From Tepidimonas aquatica (lineage in GTDB: Bacteria > Pseudomonadota > Gammaproteobacteria > Burkholderiales > Burkholderiaceae_C), in assembly GCF_007556585.1 (NCBI RefSeq), contig NZ_VJNA01000018.1:1-55415 (forward strand): a stretch of 55,415 nt of DNA. The letters run 5' to 3'. The notes beneath the pieces are model-generated. The model saw nothing but the letters and a program-made list of their open reading frames with translations, made no database searches and was not told where the DNA came from. Made by a program: the position numbers and the translations under genes. Position 1 is the first letter of the stretch. Every line of letters starts with the position of its first letter. Below, piece by piece: positions 20,937 through 30,856 of the stretch.

Positions 20937-21680
20937 CTACGCAGCCCGGCGCGGCGTGTCGGCCACCAACCGGCCATCGACCAGTTCCAGCACCCGGTCG
21001 CACCGGGCCGCCAGGCGGGGGTCGTGCGTGACGATCAGGCAGGCGCTGCCGTGCTCGCGGTTGAAGTCGCGCAGCAGCGCAAACACGGCGTCGGCGCTGG
21101 CGGTGTCGAGGTTGCCGGTGGGTTCGTCGGCCAGGATCAAGCGCGGCTGCAACACCAGCGCGCGTGCGATGGCCACGCGCTGCTGCATACCGCCGGAGAG
21201 CTCGCCGGGCCGCTTGCCCATGGCCTGCGCCAGCCCCACGCGCTGCAACAGCGCGCGGGCGCGCGCTTCGGCCTGCGGGGTGGCCACGCCGTGCGCGATG
21301 ATCGACGGCAGCAGCACGTTTTCCAGTGCGGTGAAGGCCGGCAGCAGGTGGTGGTACTGGAACACAAAGCCGATCGTGCGGCCGCGCAAGCCGGTCAGCG
21401 CCGCCTCGTCCAGCGCTGCGGTGTCGTGGCCGTCGATGACCAGCCGGCCCGCGCTGGGCCGCTCCAGCAGCCCGATGACGTTGAGCAGCGTGCTTTTGCC
21501 CGACCCCGACGGGCCGGTGAGCGCGACGAACTCGTGCGCCCCCAGCCGCAGGTCGATGCCGTGCAGGACTTCGTTTTCGACCGGGGTGCCGACGTTGTAG
21601 CTTTTGCGAATGCCGTGCAGCACCAGCACGTCGCCCTGCTCGGGCGACCGCGCGGGAGGTGGAGCCAGGGGGTCGCTCAT
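20937..21680 (-). CDS. ABC transporter ATP-binding protein, MacB/LolD type
   Basis: A 247-residue nucleotide-binding subunit. The Walker A motif is [12 protein letters not shown], the signature [15 protein letters not shown], Walker [13 protein letters not shown] and the switch histidine VTHD. Its ATG overlaps the permease stop (ATGA), so it is coupled to the FtsX-type permease. It hydrolyses ATP to drive the exporter formed with the permease and the membrane-fusion protein upstream. LolD-like in sequence, but the presence of an HlyD/MacA-type adaptor points to a DevBCA/MacAB-type exporter of unknown substrate. Confidence 0.92.
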   Translation of the reverse strand: MSDPLAPPPARSPEQGDVLVLHGIRKSYNVGTPVENEVLHGIDLRLGAHEFVALTGPSGSGKSTLLNVIGLLERPSAGRLVIDGHDTAALDEAALTGLRGRTIGFVFQYHHLLPAFTALENVLLPSIIAHGVATPQAEARARALLQRVGLAQAMGKRPGELSGGMQQRVAIARALVLQPRLILADEPTGNLDTASADAVFALLRDFNREHGSACLIVTHDPRLAARCDRVLELVDGRLVADTPRRAA

Positions 21681-22948
21681 GATCGGATCGCTTGCACAGG
21701 GTCCATGCGCGCCGCGCGCCGTGCCGGGATCAGCGCCGCCAACAGGCCCACGGCACAGGCCACCAGCGCCGCCAACAGCACCAACCGCGGGTCGAGCTCG
21801 GCGTTGAACAGCGGCCCGCCGCCGCCGGGGTTTTTGAACACGTGCGAAAACACCACCAACAGCGCGTAGGCCAATGCAGCCCCCAGGGTGGAGCCGACCA
21901 GCCCCACGATGCCGCCCTGCAGCAAAAACACCGCCATGATCTGCCGCCGTCCGGCCCCCATGGCGCGCAGGATGCCGATCTCGCGCTGCTTTTGCACGAC
22001 GCTGACCACCAGCACGCTGGAGATGCCCAGCGCGACGATGATGACGACAAAACTGCGGATCAGGTTGTTGGACACCGTCTGGTTGGACAGCGCGGTCAGC
22101 AGGCTGGCGTTGGTCTGCATCCAACTTTCCACCGTCAAGCCGGTGGCGGCGCGCAGCTCGGCCGCCACGGCGTCAGCCCCGAACAGGTCGTTGACGGTCA
22201 GGTCCAGGTTGGTGACGCCGCCCGGCACGTCCAGCAGGGTTTGTGCCAGCTTCAGCGGTACAAACACCCAGCGCCGGTTGAGGTCGCGGTTGCCGATGTC
22301 GAACAGGCCCGTGACGGTGACCACCTCGCCCCGTCCGTTGGCCGCTTGCAAACGAAGCTTGTCGCCCACGCTCACGCCGAGGTCGGCGGCCAGCTCGGTG
22401 CCGATGATGGCTTCGCTGCCGCTGACCTGAAAGCGCCCGCGCACCATCTTGTCGTCGATGCGCACGACGCGGCTGTAGGCATCGGGCACCATGCCGATCA
22501 GCGCCACGCTTTTGTTGCCGGCGCCGCGCACCGCAAACGCCGGCCCGCTGGCCACCGGCGACACCGCCAGCACCTCCGGGGTGGCGGCGGCCAGTTGGGC
22601 CACGCGCTCCCACTGGTCGACCGAGCGCAGGCGCTGCTCGCGCGGCTGCACGCGCGCCGCCACGGCGGCGTCGGTGACGACGGGACGGTTGACCTCCTCG
22701 GGCGGACGGATGACGACGTGCGCCTGGGAGCCCAGCACGCGGTCGATGATCGAGTCCTGCAATTGGTTGATCAGCTGGGTCAGAAAGACGATCACCGCCA
22801 CGCCACCGGTCACGCCAGCCAGGATCAGCGCGCTTTGCATGCGCCCTTCGCGCAAAAAACGCAGCGCCACCAGCAGCTCGAACGGCAGGCGGCGCGCCCA
22901 CGGGCTCAGCGCTGCGCGTGCCCGCCGCATCCGCCAGCGCGCCCCCAT
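21677..22948 (-). CDS. ABC transporter permease, FtsX/MacB-like
   Basis: A 423-residue inner-membrane permease. A first membrane helix ([16 protein letters not shown]) is followed by a large periplasmic MacB_PCD-type region of about 230 residues. Three C-terminal helices include the FtsX-domain stretch [23 protein letters not shown] 22948, with GAGGTG upstream, gives normal length; the longer frame is inside the adaptor gene. It lies 10 nt after the adaptor and overlaps the ATPase by 4 nt, forming a three-gene exporter. Confidence 0.9.
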   Translation of the reverse strand: MGARWRMRRARAALSPWARRLPFELLVALRFLREGRMQSALILAGVTGGVAVIVFLTQLINQLQDSIIDRVLGSQAHVVIRPPEEVNRPVVTDAAVAARVQPREQRLRSVDQWERVAQLAAATPEVLAVSPVASGPAFAVRGAGNKSVALIGMVPDAYSRVVRIDDKMVRGRFQVSGSEAIIGTELAADLGVSVGDKLRLQAANGRGEVVTVTGLFDIGNRDLNRRWVFVPLKLAQTLLDVPGGVTNLDLTVNDLFGADAVAAELRAATGLTVESWMQTNASLLTALSNQTVSNNLIRSFVVIIVALGISSVLVVSVVQKQREIGILRAMGAGRRQIMAVFLLQGGIVGLVGSTLGAALAYALLVVFSHVFKNPGGGGPLFNAELDPRLVLLAALVACAVGLLAALIPARRAARMDPVQAIRS

Positions 22949-22958
22949 CGCCCCCACC

Positions 22959-24209
22959 TCAGCGCCCCAACGCACCGGCGGGCACCTCCAGCCCACGGCG
23001 GACGGCGGCGTCAGGCAGTACGCGCACGCGCTCGCCTTCGGCGGCCTTTTCGGTCTGAGGAATGACGCGCTCGCCTTCGCGCAGCGGCCCGTCGGCGACT
23101 TCGACCACGCCCACACCACGCAGCCCCAGCGTCACCGGCACGCGCACCGCGCGTCCCTCACGCACCGCCAACACCCAGGGTGCGTCGCGGTCGGCGTCGC
23201 GCACGGCGGTGGCCGGCAACAGCAACGCATCCTCGCGCCGGCCGCCCAGCAGCTCCACCGACACCGTCATGTCCGGCCGCACAAAGGCCGGCGGCTGCGG
23301 CACTCGCAGCCGCACCGCCACCGTGCCGCGCTGCGCGTCCACCGCCGGCCCCACCCAATCCAGCACGGCGTCGAACGGCTGGTCGGGGTAGGCATCCGTC
23401 GCTGCACGGGCCGCCATGCCGGGGCTGAGCAGCCGCAGGTTTTTTTCGTCGATGGCCGCTTCGATGCGCGGCGGCCCGTCGGCCGCCAAGGTCAGCAGCA
23501 CGCGCCCCGGCTGGGCCAACGCGCCCGGTTCGACCGTGCGGGTCAGCACGACCGCGTCCATCGGGGCGCGCAGCGTCAGGCGCTCAAGCCGCGCTTGCGC
23601 CAACGCCACGGCCGCGTGCGCCTGCTCGACGCGGGTGCGAACCAGCGCCGGCCCCACAGCGCCGGCACGGTTGGCTTCGGCCTGCACCTGCGCCGCCGTC
23701 CATGCGCTGTGCGCGTTGGCCAGCACGCGCTCGGCTTCGTCGAGCCGCTGCGGGGGATAAAAGCCCTGCGCCACCAGGGCCCGCACCCGCTCGGCCTCGC
23801 GCTCGGCGTTGCGCAGGTTGGCGCGCGCCTGCTCCAGCGCCTGGTCGCTCACCGGGGTGGTGACGCTGGCCTGCTCGCGCTGACGCTGCAGGGCCTCAGC
23901 CAGCTGCGCGCGCGCCTGCGCCAACGCCGCGCGCGCCTCGTCGTCGACCAGCTCGACCAGGGGCTGGCCGGCACGCACGCGGTCGCCCTCGCGCACGCGC
24001 ACCGTGCGCACGGTGCCAGTGGCTTCGGCGGCGATGTCGATGCGCGCCGGCGCTTCGATGCGCCCGGTGGCGACGACCGACTGGGTGATGGCGCCGCGCG
24101 TCACCGCCACAGCGCGCACCGCGGTGCCCCGCGCGCCCAGCGCGGCCGCCAGCGCCAGCGCGACCACCGCCGCCCCCACCCCCAGCACCCACTTGGTTTG
24201 CGTGTTCAT
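22959..24209 (-). CDS. HlyD/MacA-family periplasmic adaptor of an ABC exporter
   Basis: A 416-residue membrane-fusion protein. An N-terminal membrane anchor (WVLGVGAAVVALALAAALGA) is followed by a lipoyl-like domain (GRIEAPARIDIAAEATGTV), a coiled-coil hairpin of Ala/Arg/Gln-rich heptads about residues 95-210, a second half-lipoyl segment, and a beta-barrel region. MacA-like proteins bridge an inner-membrane ABC exporter to an outer-membrane channel; no TolC gene is in the window. ATG 24209 precedes the anchor and is 5 nt after the peptidase stop. Confidence 0.9.
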   Translation of the reverse strand: MNTQTKWVLGVGAAVVALALAAALGARGTAVRAVAVTRGAITQSVVATGRIEAPARIDIAAEATGTVRTVRVREGDRVRAGQPLVELVDDEARAALAQARAQLAEALQRQREQASVTTPVSDQALEQARANLRNAEREAERVRALVAQGFYPPQRLDEAERVLANAHSAWTAAQVQAEANRAGAVGPALVRTRVEQAHAAVALAQARLERLTLRAPMDAVVLTRTVEPGALAQPGRVLLTLAADGPPRIEAAIDEKNLRLLSPGMAARAATDAYPDQPFDAVLDWVGPAVDAQRGTVAVRLRVPQPPAFVRPDMTVSVELLGGRREDALLLPATAVRDADRDAPWVLAVREGRAVRVPVTLGLRGVGVVEVADGPLREGERVIPQTEKAAEGERVRVLPDAAVRRGLEVPAGALGR

Positions 24210-24214
24210 GGAGG

Positions 24215-24829
24215 CTAGCCTACCACCAAGCGGTGACGCCGCAGGGCGGCGCGGCGCTCGGCGTGGTCGGGCAGCACCGACGCCACCCAGGCCCAAAACG
24301 CTGGGCCATGGTTCATCTCGTGCAGGTGGGCCAGCTCGTGCACGACGACGTAGTCGCGCAGCGGCTCCGGCAGGCACACCAGACGCCAGTTGAGGCTAAT
24401 GGTGCCGCGGCTGCTGGCGCTGCCCCAGCGCGTACGCGCGTTGGACAGGCGCACGCGCCGCGGCTGCACCCCCAACCGCGGCGCCCAGTGCGAAACACGC
24501 GCCTGCAGGTCGCGCCACGCCTGCTGCAACAGGGCTTCGGTGGGTTCGGGCCAGACGCTGGCCGGCACGCTGGCCTGCCGCTGCAGGTGGTGCAACACCC
24601 AGCGTGCCTTGCGCTGCACAAAGGCCTCGACCAGCGGCCACGGGGCTTGGCGCGGCGCCCGCACGCTCAGGCCCTGCGGGCCAATCTGCAGGCCGATCGT
24701 GCGCCGTGCGCTGCGCTCGAAGCGGCAGTCGATGCGCTGGCCCTGCAACCACACGGTGGCGTTGGCCGCCGGGTGGCGCCACGGCGCCGCCCCCTCAGGC
24801 AACGAGGCGCTCGGGTGACGCGGGTTCAC
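24215..24829 (-). CDS. YgjP-like (DUF45/M48-type) zinc metallopeptidase
   Basis: A 204-residue protein of the YgjP/DUF45 family. VVHELAHLHEMNHGPAFWAWV holds the HExxH zinc motif (HELAH) with the downstream histidine of MNHGPAFW, and LSNARTRWGSASSRGTISLNWRL is the other conserved block (the RWGSxxxxGxIxLN signature). Cytosolic; substrates of the family are poorly known. The start at 24829 overlaps the plsC end by 35 nt, so a slightly later non-ATG start is possible. It heads into the ABC exporter genes. Confidence 0.88.
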   Translation of the reverse strand: MNPRHPSASLPEGAAPWRHPAANATVWLQGQRIDCRFERSARRTIGLQIGPQGLSVRAPRQAPWPLVEAFVQRKARWVLHHLQRQASVPASVWPEPTEALLQQAWRDLQARVSHWAPRLGVQPRRVRLSNARTRWGSASSRGTISLNWRLVCLPEPLRDYVVVHELAHLHEMNHGPAFWAWVASVLPDHAERRAALRRHRLVVG

Positions 24830-25559
24830 GGTAGGCCTCCGGGTCCAGGCGGCGCATTTCGGCCTCGATCCAGTCGCGCACCTCGCGCATCAGGTCGTGG
24901 GGGTCGCGGCCCACGCTGGGGATCGGCTTACCAATCGAAAACACCACCGTGCCCGGGCGTTTGACGATGGCGCGCCGCGGCCAGCAACGCCCGGACGTGA
25001 TGGCGATCGGGATCACCGGCACGCCGGTGGCCACCGCCAGCCGCGCACCACCCGTTTTGTACTGCCCCACCGCGCCACGCGGCACGCGCGTGCCCTCCGG
25101 GAACATGATGACCCACACCCCGCGCTGCAGCAGCGCACGGCCTTGCTCGACGACTTTTTGGAACGCCTGCGCGCGCTTGGCGCGGTCGATGTGGATCATG
25201 TCCAACCGACCCAGCGCCCAGCCAAAAAACGGGATATACAGCAACTCGCGCTTGAACACAAAGGCCAGCGGGTGCGGCATCATGGCCGGCAGCGCGAACG
25301 TCTCCCACGTCGACTGGTGCTTGGCGAGCAAAATGGCCGGCGCACGCGCGTCGGTCGGCAGGTTGTCCCAGCCGATCACCTCGTTGCGGATGCCCAGCAG
25401 CCAGCGTGCCGCCCAGATTTGCAGGCGCACCCAGACGATGCAAAACCAGTACAGCCGCGTCGAGGGCAGCACCGGCGACAGCAGCACGGCCGCCGTGGCC
25501 CACGGCACCACCGTCACGGCCATGAACAGCAGGTGCAGCCAGGAGCGCACGACGTTCAT
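24795..25559 (-). CDS. plsC: 1-acyl-sn-glycerol-3-phosphate acyltransferase
   Basis: A 254-residue membrane-bound acyltransferase that turns lysophosphatidic acid into phosphatidic acid. An N-terminal membrane segment (LLFMAVTVVPWATAAVLLSP) is followed by the acyltransferase box AKHQSTWETFALP and by the FPEGTRVPRG motif. The catalytic box is HX4E rather than the textbook HX4D, a small departure worth noting. ATG 25559 overlaps the gmhB stop by 4 nt. It lies in the conserved glyQ-glyS-gmhB-plsC run. Confidence 0.93.
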   Translation of the reverse strand: MNVVRSWLHLLFMAVTVVPWATAAVLLSPVLPSTRLYWFCIVWVRLQIWAARWLLGIRNEVIGWDNLPTDARAPAILLAKHQSTWETFALPAMMPHPLAFVFKRELLYIPFFGWALGRLDMIHIDRAKRAQAFQKVVEQGRALLQRGVWVIMFPEGTRVPRGAVGQYKTGGARLAVATGVPVIPIAITSGRCWPRRAIVKRPGTVVFSIGKPIPSVGRDPHDLMREVRDWIEAEMRRLDPEAYREPASPERLVA

Positions 25560-26140
25560 GGGCGCACCCCCTCGGGTTCGTCGCGGGACAGCAAGGCGTC
25601 GGCCAGCGCCGCCAGGTCGTCGTGCACGGCTACGGACGGCGGCAGCTCCGGGGGGCGTGGCGCACCCCGCCAGTGCACGCTCTGCCCAGTGAGCACCAGG
25701 TGGGTCTCGCACCCGGCGGCAAGCCCGGCCTGCACGTCGCGCAGCGAGTCGCCCACCATCACCAGTTGCGTCGGCGCCAGCCCCCGGCGGCGCGCGATGT
25801 CGCGCAGCATACCCGGCGCGGGTTTGCGGCAATCGCACTCCTCGTCGGGTGCGTGGGGGCAGAAAAACACCGCCTCGACGCGCGCACCGGCCTGCGCCAG
25901 CAGGCGGTGCATCTGCGCGTGCACGGCGTTGAGGGTGGCCAGGTCGAACACACCGCGGCCCAGGCCCGGCTGGTTGGTGGCCACGACGATGCGCCAACCC
26001 GCCTCGTTCAGGCGCGCCAACGCCTCGGGCGCGCCGGGCAGCGGCTGCCAGTCCTGCGGGTCACGCACAAAGTCCTCGGGGTCGCGGCTCAGGGTGCCGT
26101 CGCGGTCGATGACCAGCAGCCGGGCGTCGCGGGCAGGCAT
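25556..26140 (-). CDS. gmhB: D-glycero-beta-D-manno-heptose-1,7-bisphosphate 7-phosphatase
   Basis: A 194-residue HAD-superfamily phosphatase of LPS heptose synthesis. The nucleophile Asp12 and Asp14 lie in VIDRDGTLSRD. ATNQPGLGRG is motif II. The zinc-binding loop CPHAPDEECDCRKPAPGM has the Cys-His-Cys-Cys set typical of GmhB. MVGDSLRDVQAG is motif IV. It works in the cytosol on heptose bisphosphate before ADP-heptose formation. It lies 25 nt after glyS and is coupled to plsC. Confidence 0.93.
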   Translation of the reverse strand: MPARDARLLVIDRDGTLSRDPEDFVRDPQDWQPLPGAPEALARLNEAGWRIVVATNQPGLGRGVFDLATLNAVHAQMHRLLAQAGARVEAVFFCPHAPDEECDCRKPAPGMLRDIARRRGLAPTQLVMVGDSLRDVQAGLAAGCETHLVLTGQSVHWRGAPRPPELPPSVAVHDDLAALADALLSRDEPEGVRP

Positions 26141-26165
26141 GAGGTTCCCCTTGCAGACCGGCGCC

Positions 26166-28295
26166 TTACACCGCCAACCGTGCCAGGTCGGCCACGCGGT
26201 TCATGGCACGCTGCAGCGCCGCCAACAGCGCCAGTCGGTTGGCACGCAGCGCGGTGTCGTCGGCGTTGACCATGACGCTGTCGAAAAACGCATCGACAGG
26301 CGCTTTCAGCGCCGCCAACTGGCGCAGGCTGTCGGTGTAGTCGCCGCGGGCGTAGGCGGCCTCGGCCAGCGGTTGCACGGCCTGCAGCGCCTGGTGCAGC
26401 GCCTGCTCGGCGGGTTCGCGCAACAGCGCCACGTCCACCTGCGCGGCCACCGCCGCGGCATCGGCCTTGCGCAGGATGTTGGTGACGCGCTTGTTGGCCG
26501 CGGCCAGCGCGTCCGCCTCCGGCAGCGCGGCAAAGGCGCGCACCGCCGCCAGCCGGCGCGGTACCTCGTGCAACAAGGCGGGGCGCAACGCCAGCACGGC
26601 GTCCACCTCTTGCGGGCGGTAACCCTGCTCGCGCAGGCTGACGGCCAGCCGGTCGTCGATGAAGTCGCGCAGCGCTGCGCGCGGGTCGCGGATGCGCTCG
26701 CCGAAAGCGGCCACCGCGATGTCGAGCAGCTCCGGCAACGGCAGCGGCAGCGCGCGCTCGATCAGCATGCGCACCACCCCCAGCGCGTGGCGGCGCAGCG
26801 CGTACGGGTCTTTGTCGCCGCTGGGCAGCTGGCCGATGCCAAACAGGCCGGTGAGCGTTTCCAGTTTGTCGGCCAGTGCCAGCACCACGCCAACGTCGCC
26901 GCGCGGCAGCGCGTCGCCCGCAAAGCGGGGCTTGTAGTGGTCTTCGATCGCCTCGGCCACGCGCGGGTCTTCGCCGTCGTGCAGCGCGTAGTAGCGCCCC
27001 ATCGTGCCTTGCAGCTCGGGGAACTCGCCGACCATGTCGGTCAGCAAGTCGGCCTTGGCTAACAGCGCCGCGCGGTCGGCCAGGCGCACCAGCTCCTCGC
27101 CGCCCAGCCTGGCCGCGATGGCGCGCGCAATCGCCCCCACGCGCTCGACCCGCTCGCCCTGTGTGCCCAATTGGTTGTGGTACACCACCTTGGCCAACCC
27201 CAGCACGCGCGACTCTAGCGGGCGCTTGCGGTCTTGGTCGAAGAAGAACTTGGCATCGGCCAAGCGTGGGCGCACCACGCGTTCGTTGCCCCCGATGACG
27301 GCACTGGGATCGGCCGGCGTGATGTTGCTGACCACCAGGAAGCGGTGCGTCAGGCGCCCCTGCGCGTCCAGCAGCGGGAAGTACTTCTGGTTGGCCTTCA
27401 TCGTCAGGATCAGGCACTCCTGCGGCACGTCCAGGAAGGCCGGATCGAACTGGCACACCAGCACGTTGGGGCGCTCGACCAGCGCCGTGACTTCGTCCAG
27501 CAGCGCGTCGTCATCGATGGGACGGCAGCCGCCCCCCACGCGGGCCGCCGCCGCGGCCAACTGGCGCTGGATCTCGGCGCGGCGCTGCTCGAAGCTGGCC
27601 AGAACGGCGCCTTGGCGCGCCAGCGTCTCGGCGTAGGCATCGGCGTGGGGCAGCTCGATCGGGTCGCGCGCGGCTTCGAAGCGGTGCCCGCGCGTGGTAC
27701 GGCCCGCGCTCAGGCCCAGCGCCTGCACCGGCACAACCTGGTCGCCATGCAACGCCACCAACCCATGCGCCGGGCGCACGAAGTGCACGTTGCGCCAGCC
27801 ATCGGCCAGCTGGTAGGTCATGACCTTGGGGATGGGCAAGCGGCGCAGCGCTTCGTCCAGGGCCTTTTGCAGCCCCTCGGCCAAGGTGGCGCCGGGCACC
27901 ACGCTGTCCCAGTACAGCAGCTCGGCTTTGCCGTCGTGCTGGCGTTGCAGCCGCGCCGTCAGCGCCGCGTGGTCGCCGGTGTCCACGCCCAGCGTGGCGA
28001 GTTTTTTCAGCAGCGCCGGCGTCGGTTGGCCGTGCGCGTCCAGCCCAACGCTGACCGGCATCAGCTTGAGTTGCACGGCACGGTCCTGGGCACGCGCCGC
28101 CACCTCGGTCAGGTGCGCGGCCAGCCGTCGCGGCGTGGCGTAGGTGGTCAGCGCGGCGTCGGCGCCGGCCAGCCCTTGGTCGCGCAGCGCGTCGGCCAGC
28201 ACCCGACCGAAGGCGGCCCCGAGCTGCGGCAGCGCCTTGGGCGGCAGTTCTTCGACCAGCAGCTCCACCAGCAGGTTGGCGGTGTGGATCGTCAT
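26166..28295 (-). CDS. glyS: Glycyl-tRNA synthetase beta subunit
   Basis: A 709-residue beta chain of the alpha2beta2 bacterial glycyl-tRNA synthetase. It starts [20 protein letters not shown], the family hallmark. [21 protein letters not shown] and [17 protein letters not shown] follow in the central tRNA_synt_2f region. The C-terminal part is the anticodon-binding domain. Its ATG overlaps the glyQ stop by 4 nt, so the subunits are coupled. Confidence 0.97.
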   Translation of the reverse strand: MTIHTANLLVELLVEELPPKALPQLGAAFGRVLADALRDQGLAGADAALTTYATPRRLAAHLTEVAARAQDRAVQLKLMPVSVGLDAHGQPTPALLKKLATLGVDTGDHAALTARLQRQHDGKAELLYWDSVVPGATLAEGLQKALDEALRRLPIPKVMTYQLADGWRNVHFVRPAHGLVALHGDQVVPVQALGLSAGRTTRGHRFEAARDPIELPHADAYAETLARQGAVLASFEQRRAEIQRQLAAAAARVGGGCRPIDDDALLDEVTALVERPNVLVCQFDPAFLDVPQECLILTMKANQKYFPLLDAQGRLTHRFLVVSNITPADPSAVIGGNERVVRPRLADAKFFFDQDRKRPLESRVLGLAKVVYHNQLGTQGERVERVGAIARAIAARLGGEELVRLADRAALLAKADLLTDMVGEFPELQGTMGRYYALHDGEDPRVAEAIEDHYKPRFAGDALPRGDVGVVLALADKLETLTGLFGIGQLPSGDKDPYALRRHALGVVRMLIERALPLPLPELLDIAVAAFGERIRDPRAALRDFIDDRLAVSLREQGYRPQEVDAVLALRPALLHEVPRRLAAVRAFAALPEADALAAANKRVTNILRKADAAAVAAQVDVALLREPAEQALHQALQAVQPLAEAAYARGDYTDSLRQLAALKAPVDAFFDSVMVNADDTALRANRLALLAALQRAMNRVADLARLAV

Positions 28296-29215
28296 GCCGC
28301 GGCCCCCTTCTTGTCGAGTTGCGCCAGCACTTCGTCGGCCCAGGCGCGCGGGGCCATCGGGAAGCCCAGCCGCGCGCGGCTGTCCAGGTAGCTCTGCGCC
28401 ACGCTGCGCGCCAGGTTGCGAATGCGCCCGATGTAGGCGGCGCGCTCGGTCACGCTGATCGCGCCACGCGCGTCGAGCAGGTTGAAGGTGTGCGCGGCTT
28501 TCAGCACTTGTTCGTAGGCCGGCAGGGCCAGTTGCTGCTGCATCAGGTACTGCGCCTGCCGCTCGTGCGCGGCGAAGGCGTCGAACAAAAACGACACGTC
28601 GGCGTGCTCGAAGTTGTAGGCCGACTGCTCGACCTCGTTTTGGTGGAACACGTCGCCGTAGGTCAGCCCCGGGGCGTAGACGAGGTCATAGACGTTTTCC
28701 ACGCCCTGCAGGTACATGGCCAGGCGCTCCAGCCCGTAGGTGATCTCGCCGGTGATGGGGCGGCAGTCGATGCCGCCCACCTGCTGGAAGTAGGTGAACT
28801 GCGTCACCTCCATGCCGTTCAGCCAGACCTCCCAGCCCAGACCCCAGGCGCCCAGGGTGGGGTTCTCCCAGTCGTCCTCGACGAAGCGGATGTCATTGGC
28901 CTTGAGGTCAAAACCCAACGCCTGCAGGCTGCCCAGGTACAGCTCCAAAATGTTGCTGGGCGCCGGCTTGAGCACGACTTGATACTGGTAGTAGTGCTGC
29001 AGCCGGTTGGGGTTGTCGCCGTAGCGGCCGTCCTTGGGGCGGCGGCTGGGCTGGACGTAAGCCGCTTTCCATGGCTCCGGCCCCAACGCACGCAAAAAAG
29101 TGGCCGTGTGGCTGGTGCCCGCCCCCACCTCCATGTCGTACGGCTGCAGCAGCGCGCAGCCCTGGGCGTCCCAGTACGCCTGGAGCTTGAGAATGATCTG
29201 TTGAAACGTCAGCAT
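28292..29215 (-). CDS. glyQ: Glycyl-tRNA synthetase alpha subunit
   Basis: A 307-residue catalytic alpha chain. [40 protein letters not shown] and [20 protein letters not shown] are strongly conserved class II synthetase segments of GlyQ. It forms glycyl-adenylate and charges tRNA-Gly with GlyS. TAGAAT at 29225-29230 ends 9 nt before the ATG and may be a -10 element with almost no leader. Confidence 0.97.
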   Translation of the reverse strand: MLTFQQIILKLQAYWDAQGCALLQPYDMEVGAGTSHTATFLRALGPEPWKAAYVQPSRRPKDGRYGDNPNRLQHYYQYQVVLKPAPSNILELYLGSLQALGFDLKANDIRFVEDDWENPTLGAWGLGWEVWLNGMEVTQFTYFQQVGGIDCRPITGEITYGLERLAMYLQGVENVYDLVYAPGLTYGDVFHQNEVEQSAYNFEHADVSFLFDAFAAHERQAQYLMQQQLALPAYEQVLKAAHTFNLLDARGAISVTERAAYIGRIRNLARSVAQSYLDSRARLGFPMAPRAWADEVLAQLDKKGAAA

Positions 29216-29224
29216 AAGCGCCGC

Positions 29225-29230
29225 ATTCTA
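29225..29230 (-). promoter_or_regulatory. Possible -10 element of glyQ
   Basis: TAGAAT on the minus strand (5 of 6 consensus) lies 9 nt before the glyQ ATG, inside the 12-nt gap after lnt. Transcripts from here would have little or no 5' leader. Read-through from lnt is also likely. Confidence 0.35.
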
Positions 29231-30856
29231 CGGCGCGCGCCGCCGCCCCCCGAACAACCCGGCCAGCCCCCACAACAGCAGCGACGCCAGCAGCACCGGC
29301 GCCAAACCCCAGCGCGACGCCCACCGTGCGTACGGCGTCAGGCCGCTTCGCCCTTGCACCACCACATCCAGCACGCCGCGTTGCGCACGCGGCAGCTCGG
29401 CCAGCACCCGGCCACGGTGGTCGATGGCGGCGGTGCTGCCGGTGTTGGTGGCGCGCAGCATCGGGCGGCCCAACTCCAGCGCCCGCACACGCGCAATCTG
29501 GCGGTGCTGGTCGATGGCCACCGTGTCGCCAAACCACGCGATGTTGCTGACGTTGACCAGCACCGTCGGCGCGCTGGCCGCGTCGGCAAAAGCGGCGGCC
29601 AGCTCCTCGCCAAACACATCCTCGTAGCACACGTGCGGGGCGATGCGCTGCCCGGCCCAGACCAGAGGCGGCTGCGGCAGCGCACCGCGGGCAAAATCCC
29701 CCAGCGGCATGCGCATCAGGTCCACGAACCAACGAAAACCCGGCGGTATGAACTCGCCAAACGGCACCAGGTGGTGCTTGTCGTAGCGGTACGCGCTCAA
29801 CGCCGTGGGCAGCTCCGCGTCGTCGGCCGGCAGTGACAGCCCCGGGCGCCAGCCCACCACCGAGTTGGTGTAGCCGCGCTCGAAGCTGCCCAGCGGCAAG
29901 CCGATCAGCACCGCTGCATGGCCCTGCCCCACGTGCCCGAGCAAGGCGCGCCAGTAGTGCGCCGGCACGTCCTGCGGCAGCAGCGGAATGGCGGTTTCGG
30001 GCGCCACGACCAACCCGCCGGCCAGCCGTTCGTCGGACGCAGCTTGGACGAGTTGCTGGCCGTACCAGCGCAGCGCCACGGCGATGCCGCGCTCAGGGTC
30101 GAATTTGTCGTCCTGCGCGATGGCGCCTTGCAGCAGACGAACCGGCAGCGTGCCCGCCGCAGCCGTCGCGTCGGGCAGCCGCTGCTGCACCCACGCGCCC
30201 AGGCCGGGCCAACCCCACAGCAGCACGCAAAGCGCCGCTGCGGCCCACCGCCACGCCCCGCGCGCCAGCGCCAGCCACGCCGCCAGCGCCGCCGTGACGA
30301 GCCCCAGGCCGTACACTCCCACCCAAGGCGCGGCCCAACCCAACGCGTCCACCTGTGTGTAACCGAGCGCCCCCCAGGGGAAGCCGGTCCACAGCACCCC
30401 ACGCGCCAGCTCGGCCAGCGTCCACGCCGCGGCCCAAGCCAGCGCCGCCGCCCACGGCGCCAGCGGCCGCCAGCGCCACCAAACCCAGGCGGCCGCCGCG
30501 TAGTCCAGCGCCAGAAACAGCGCCAGCGCCGCCACCGCCACCGCGGCCAGCGAACCCGGCATGCCGCCGTACACATGCATCGAGATGTACAGCCACCCAA
30601 ACGTGGCGGCCAGCCACGCGCTGGCCCACGCCAGCACGCGGGCCAGCACCGCACGGCCGCTGCGCGCCCGCACCACACAGGCCACCGCGCCGGCATGCGC
30701 CAGCAGCGCCAGCCAGGCCGCCGGCTCGCCGGGACGCAACCATGGCCCCACCCCCACTGGCCACGGCCACGCCAACGCCCAAGCCTGCAACACCCCCAGC
30801 GCGGCGGCCACCGCCAGCACCGCCCCAGCCACCGTGGCGTGCCCGCGCGTGCTCAT
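29228..30856 (-). CDS. lnt: Apolipoprotein N-acyltransferase
   Basis: A 542-residue inner-membrane enzyme that adds the third acyl chain to lipoproteins. About six N-terminal membrane helices are followed by a nitrilase-type catalytic domain. The Glu is in VVAPETAIPLLP, the Lys in DKHHLVPFGEFIPPG, and the nucleophile Cys in APHVCYEDVFGEEL. A C-terminal helix (LLASLLLWGLAGLFGG) ends the chain. ATG 30856 overlaps the corC stop by 4 nt; the longer frame lies inside corC. The corC-lnt pair is common in proteobacteria. Confidence 0.95.
   Translation of the reverse strand: MSTRGHATVAGAVLAVAAALGVLQAWALAWPWPVGVGPWLRPGEPAAWLALLAHAGAVACVVRARSGRAVLARVLAWASAWLAATFGWLYISMHVYGGMPGSLAAVAVAALALFLALDYAAAAWVWWRWRPLAPWAAALAWAAAWTLAELARGVLWTGFPWGALGYTQVDALGWAAPWVGVYGLGLVTAALAAWLALARGAWRWAAAALCVLLWGWPGLGAWVQQRLPDATAAAGTLPVRLLQGAIAQDDKFDPERGIAVALRWYGQQLVQAASDERLAGGLVVAPETAIPLLPQDVPAHYWRALLGHVGQGHAAVLIGLPLGSFERGYTNSVVGWRPGLSLPADDAELPTALSAYRYDKHHLVPFGEFIPPGFRWFVDLMRMPLGDFARGALPQPPLVWAGQRIAPHVCYEDVFGEELAAAFADAASAPTVLVNVSNIAWFGDTVAIDQHRQIARVRALELGRPMLRATNTGSTAAIDHRGRVLAELPRAQRGVLDVVVQGRSGLTPYARWASRWGLAPVLLASLLLWGLAGLFGGRRRAP

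Noticed and set aside
28144-28458. Arg/Ser/Ala-rich small frames as possible peptides across the window
   Set aside because: They overlap conserved coding sequence, lack ribosome sites, and reflect GC-rich out-of-frame reading.
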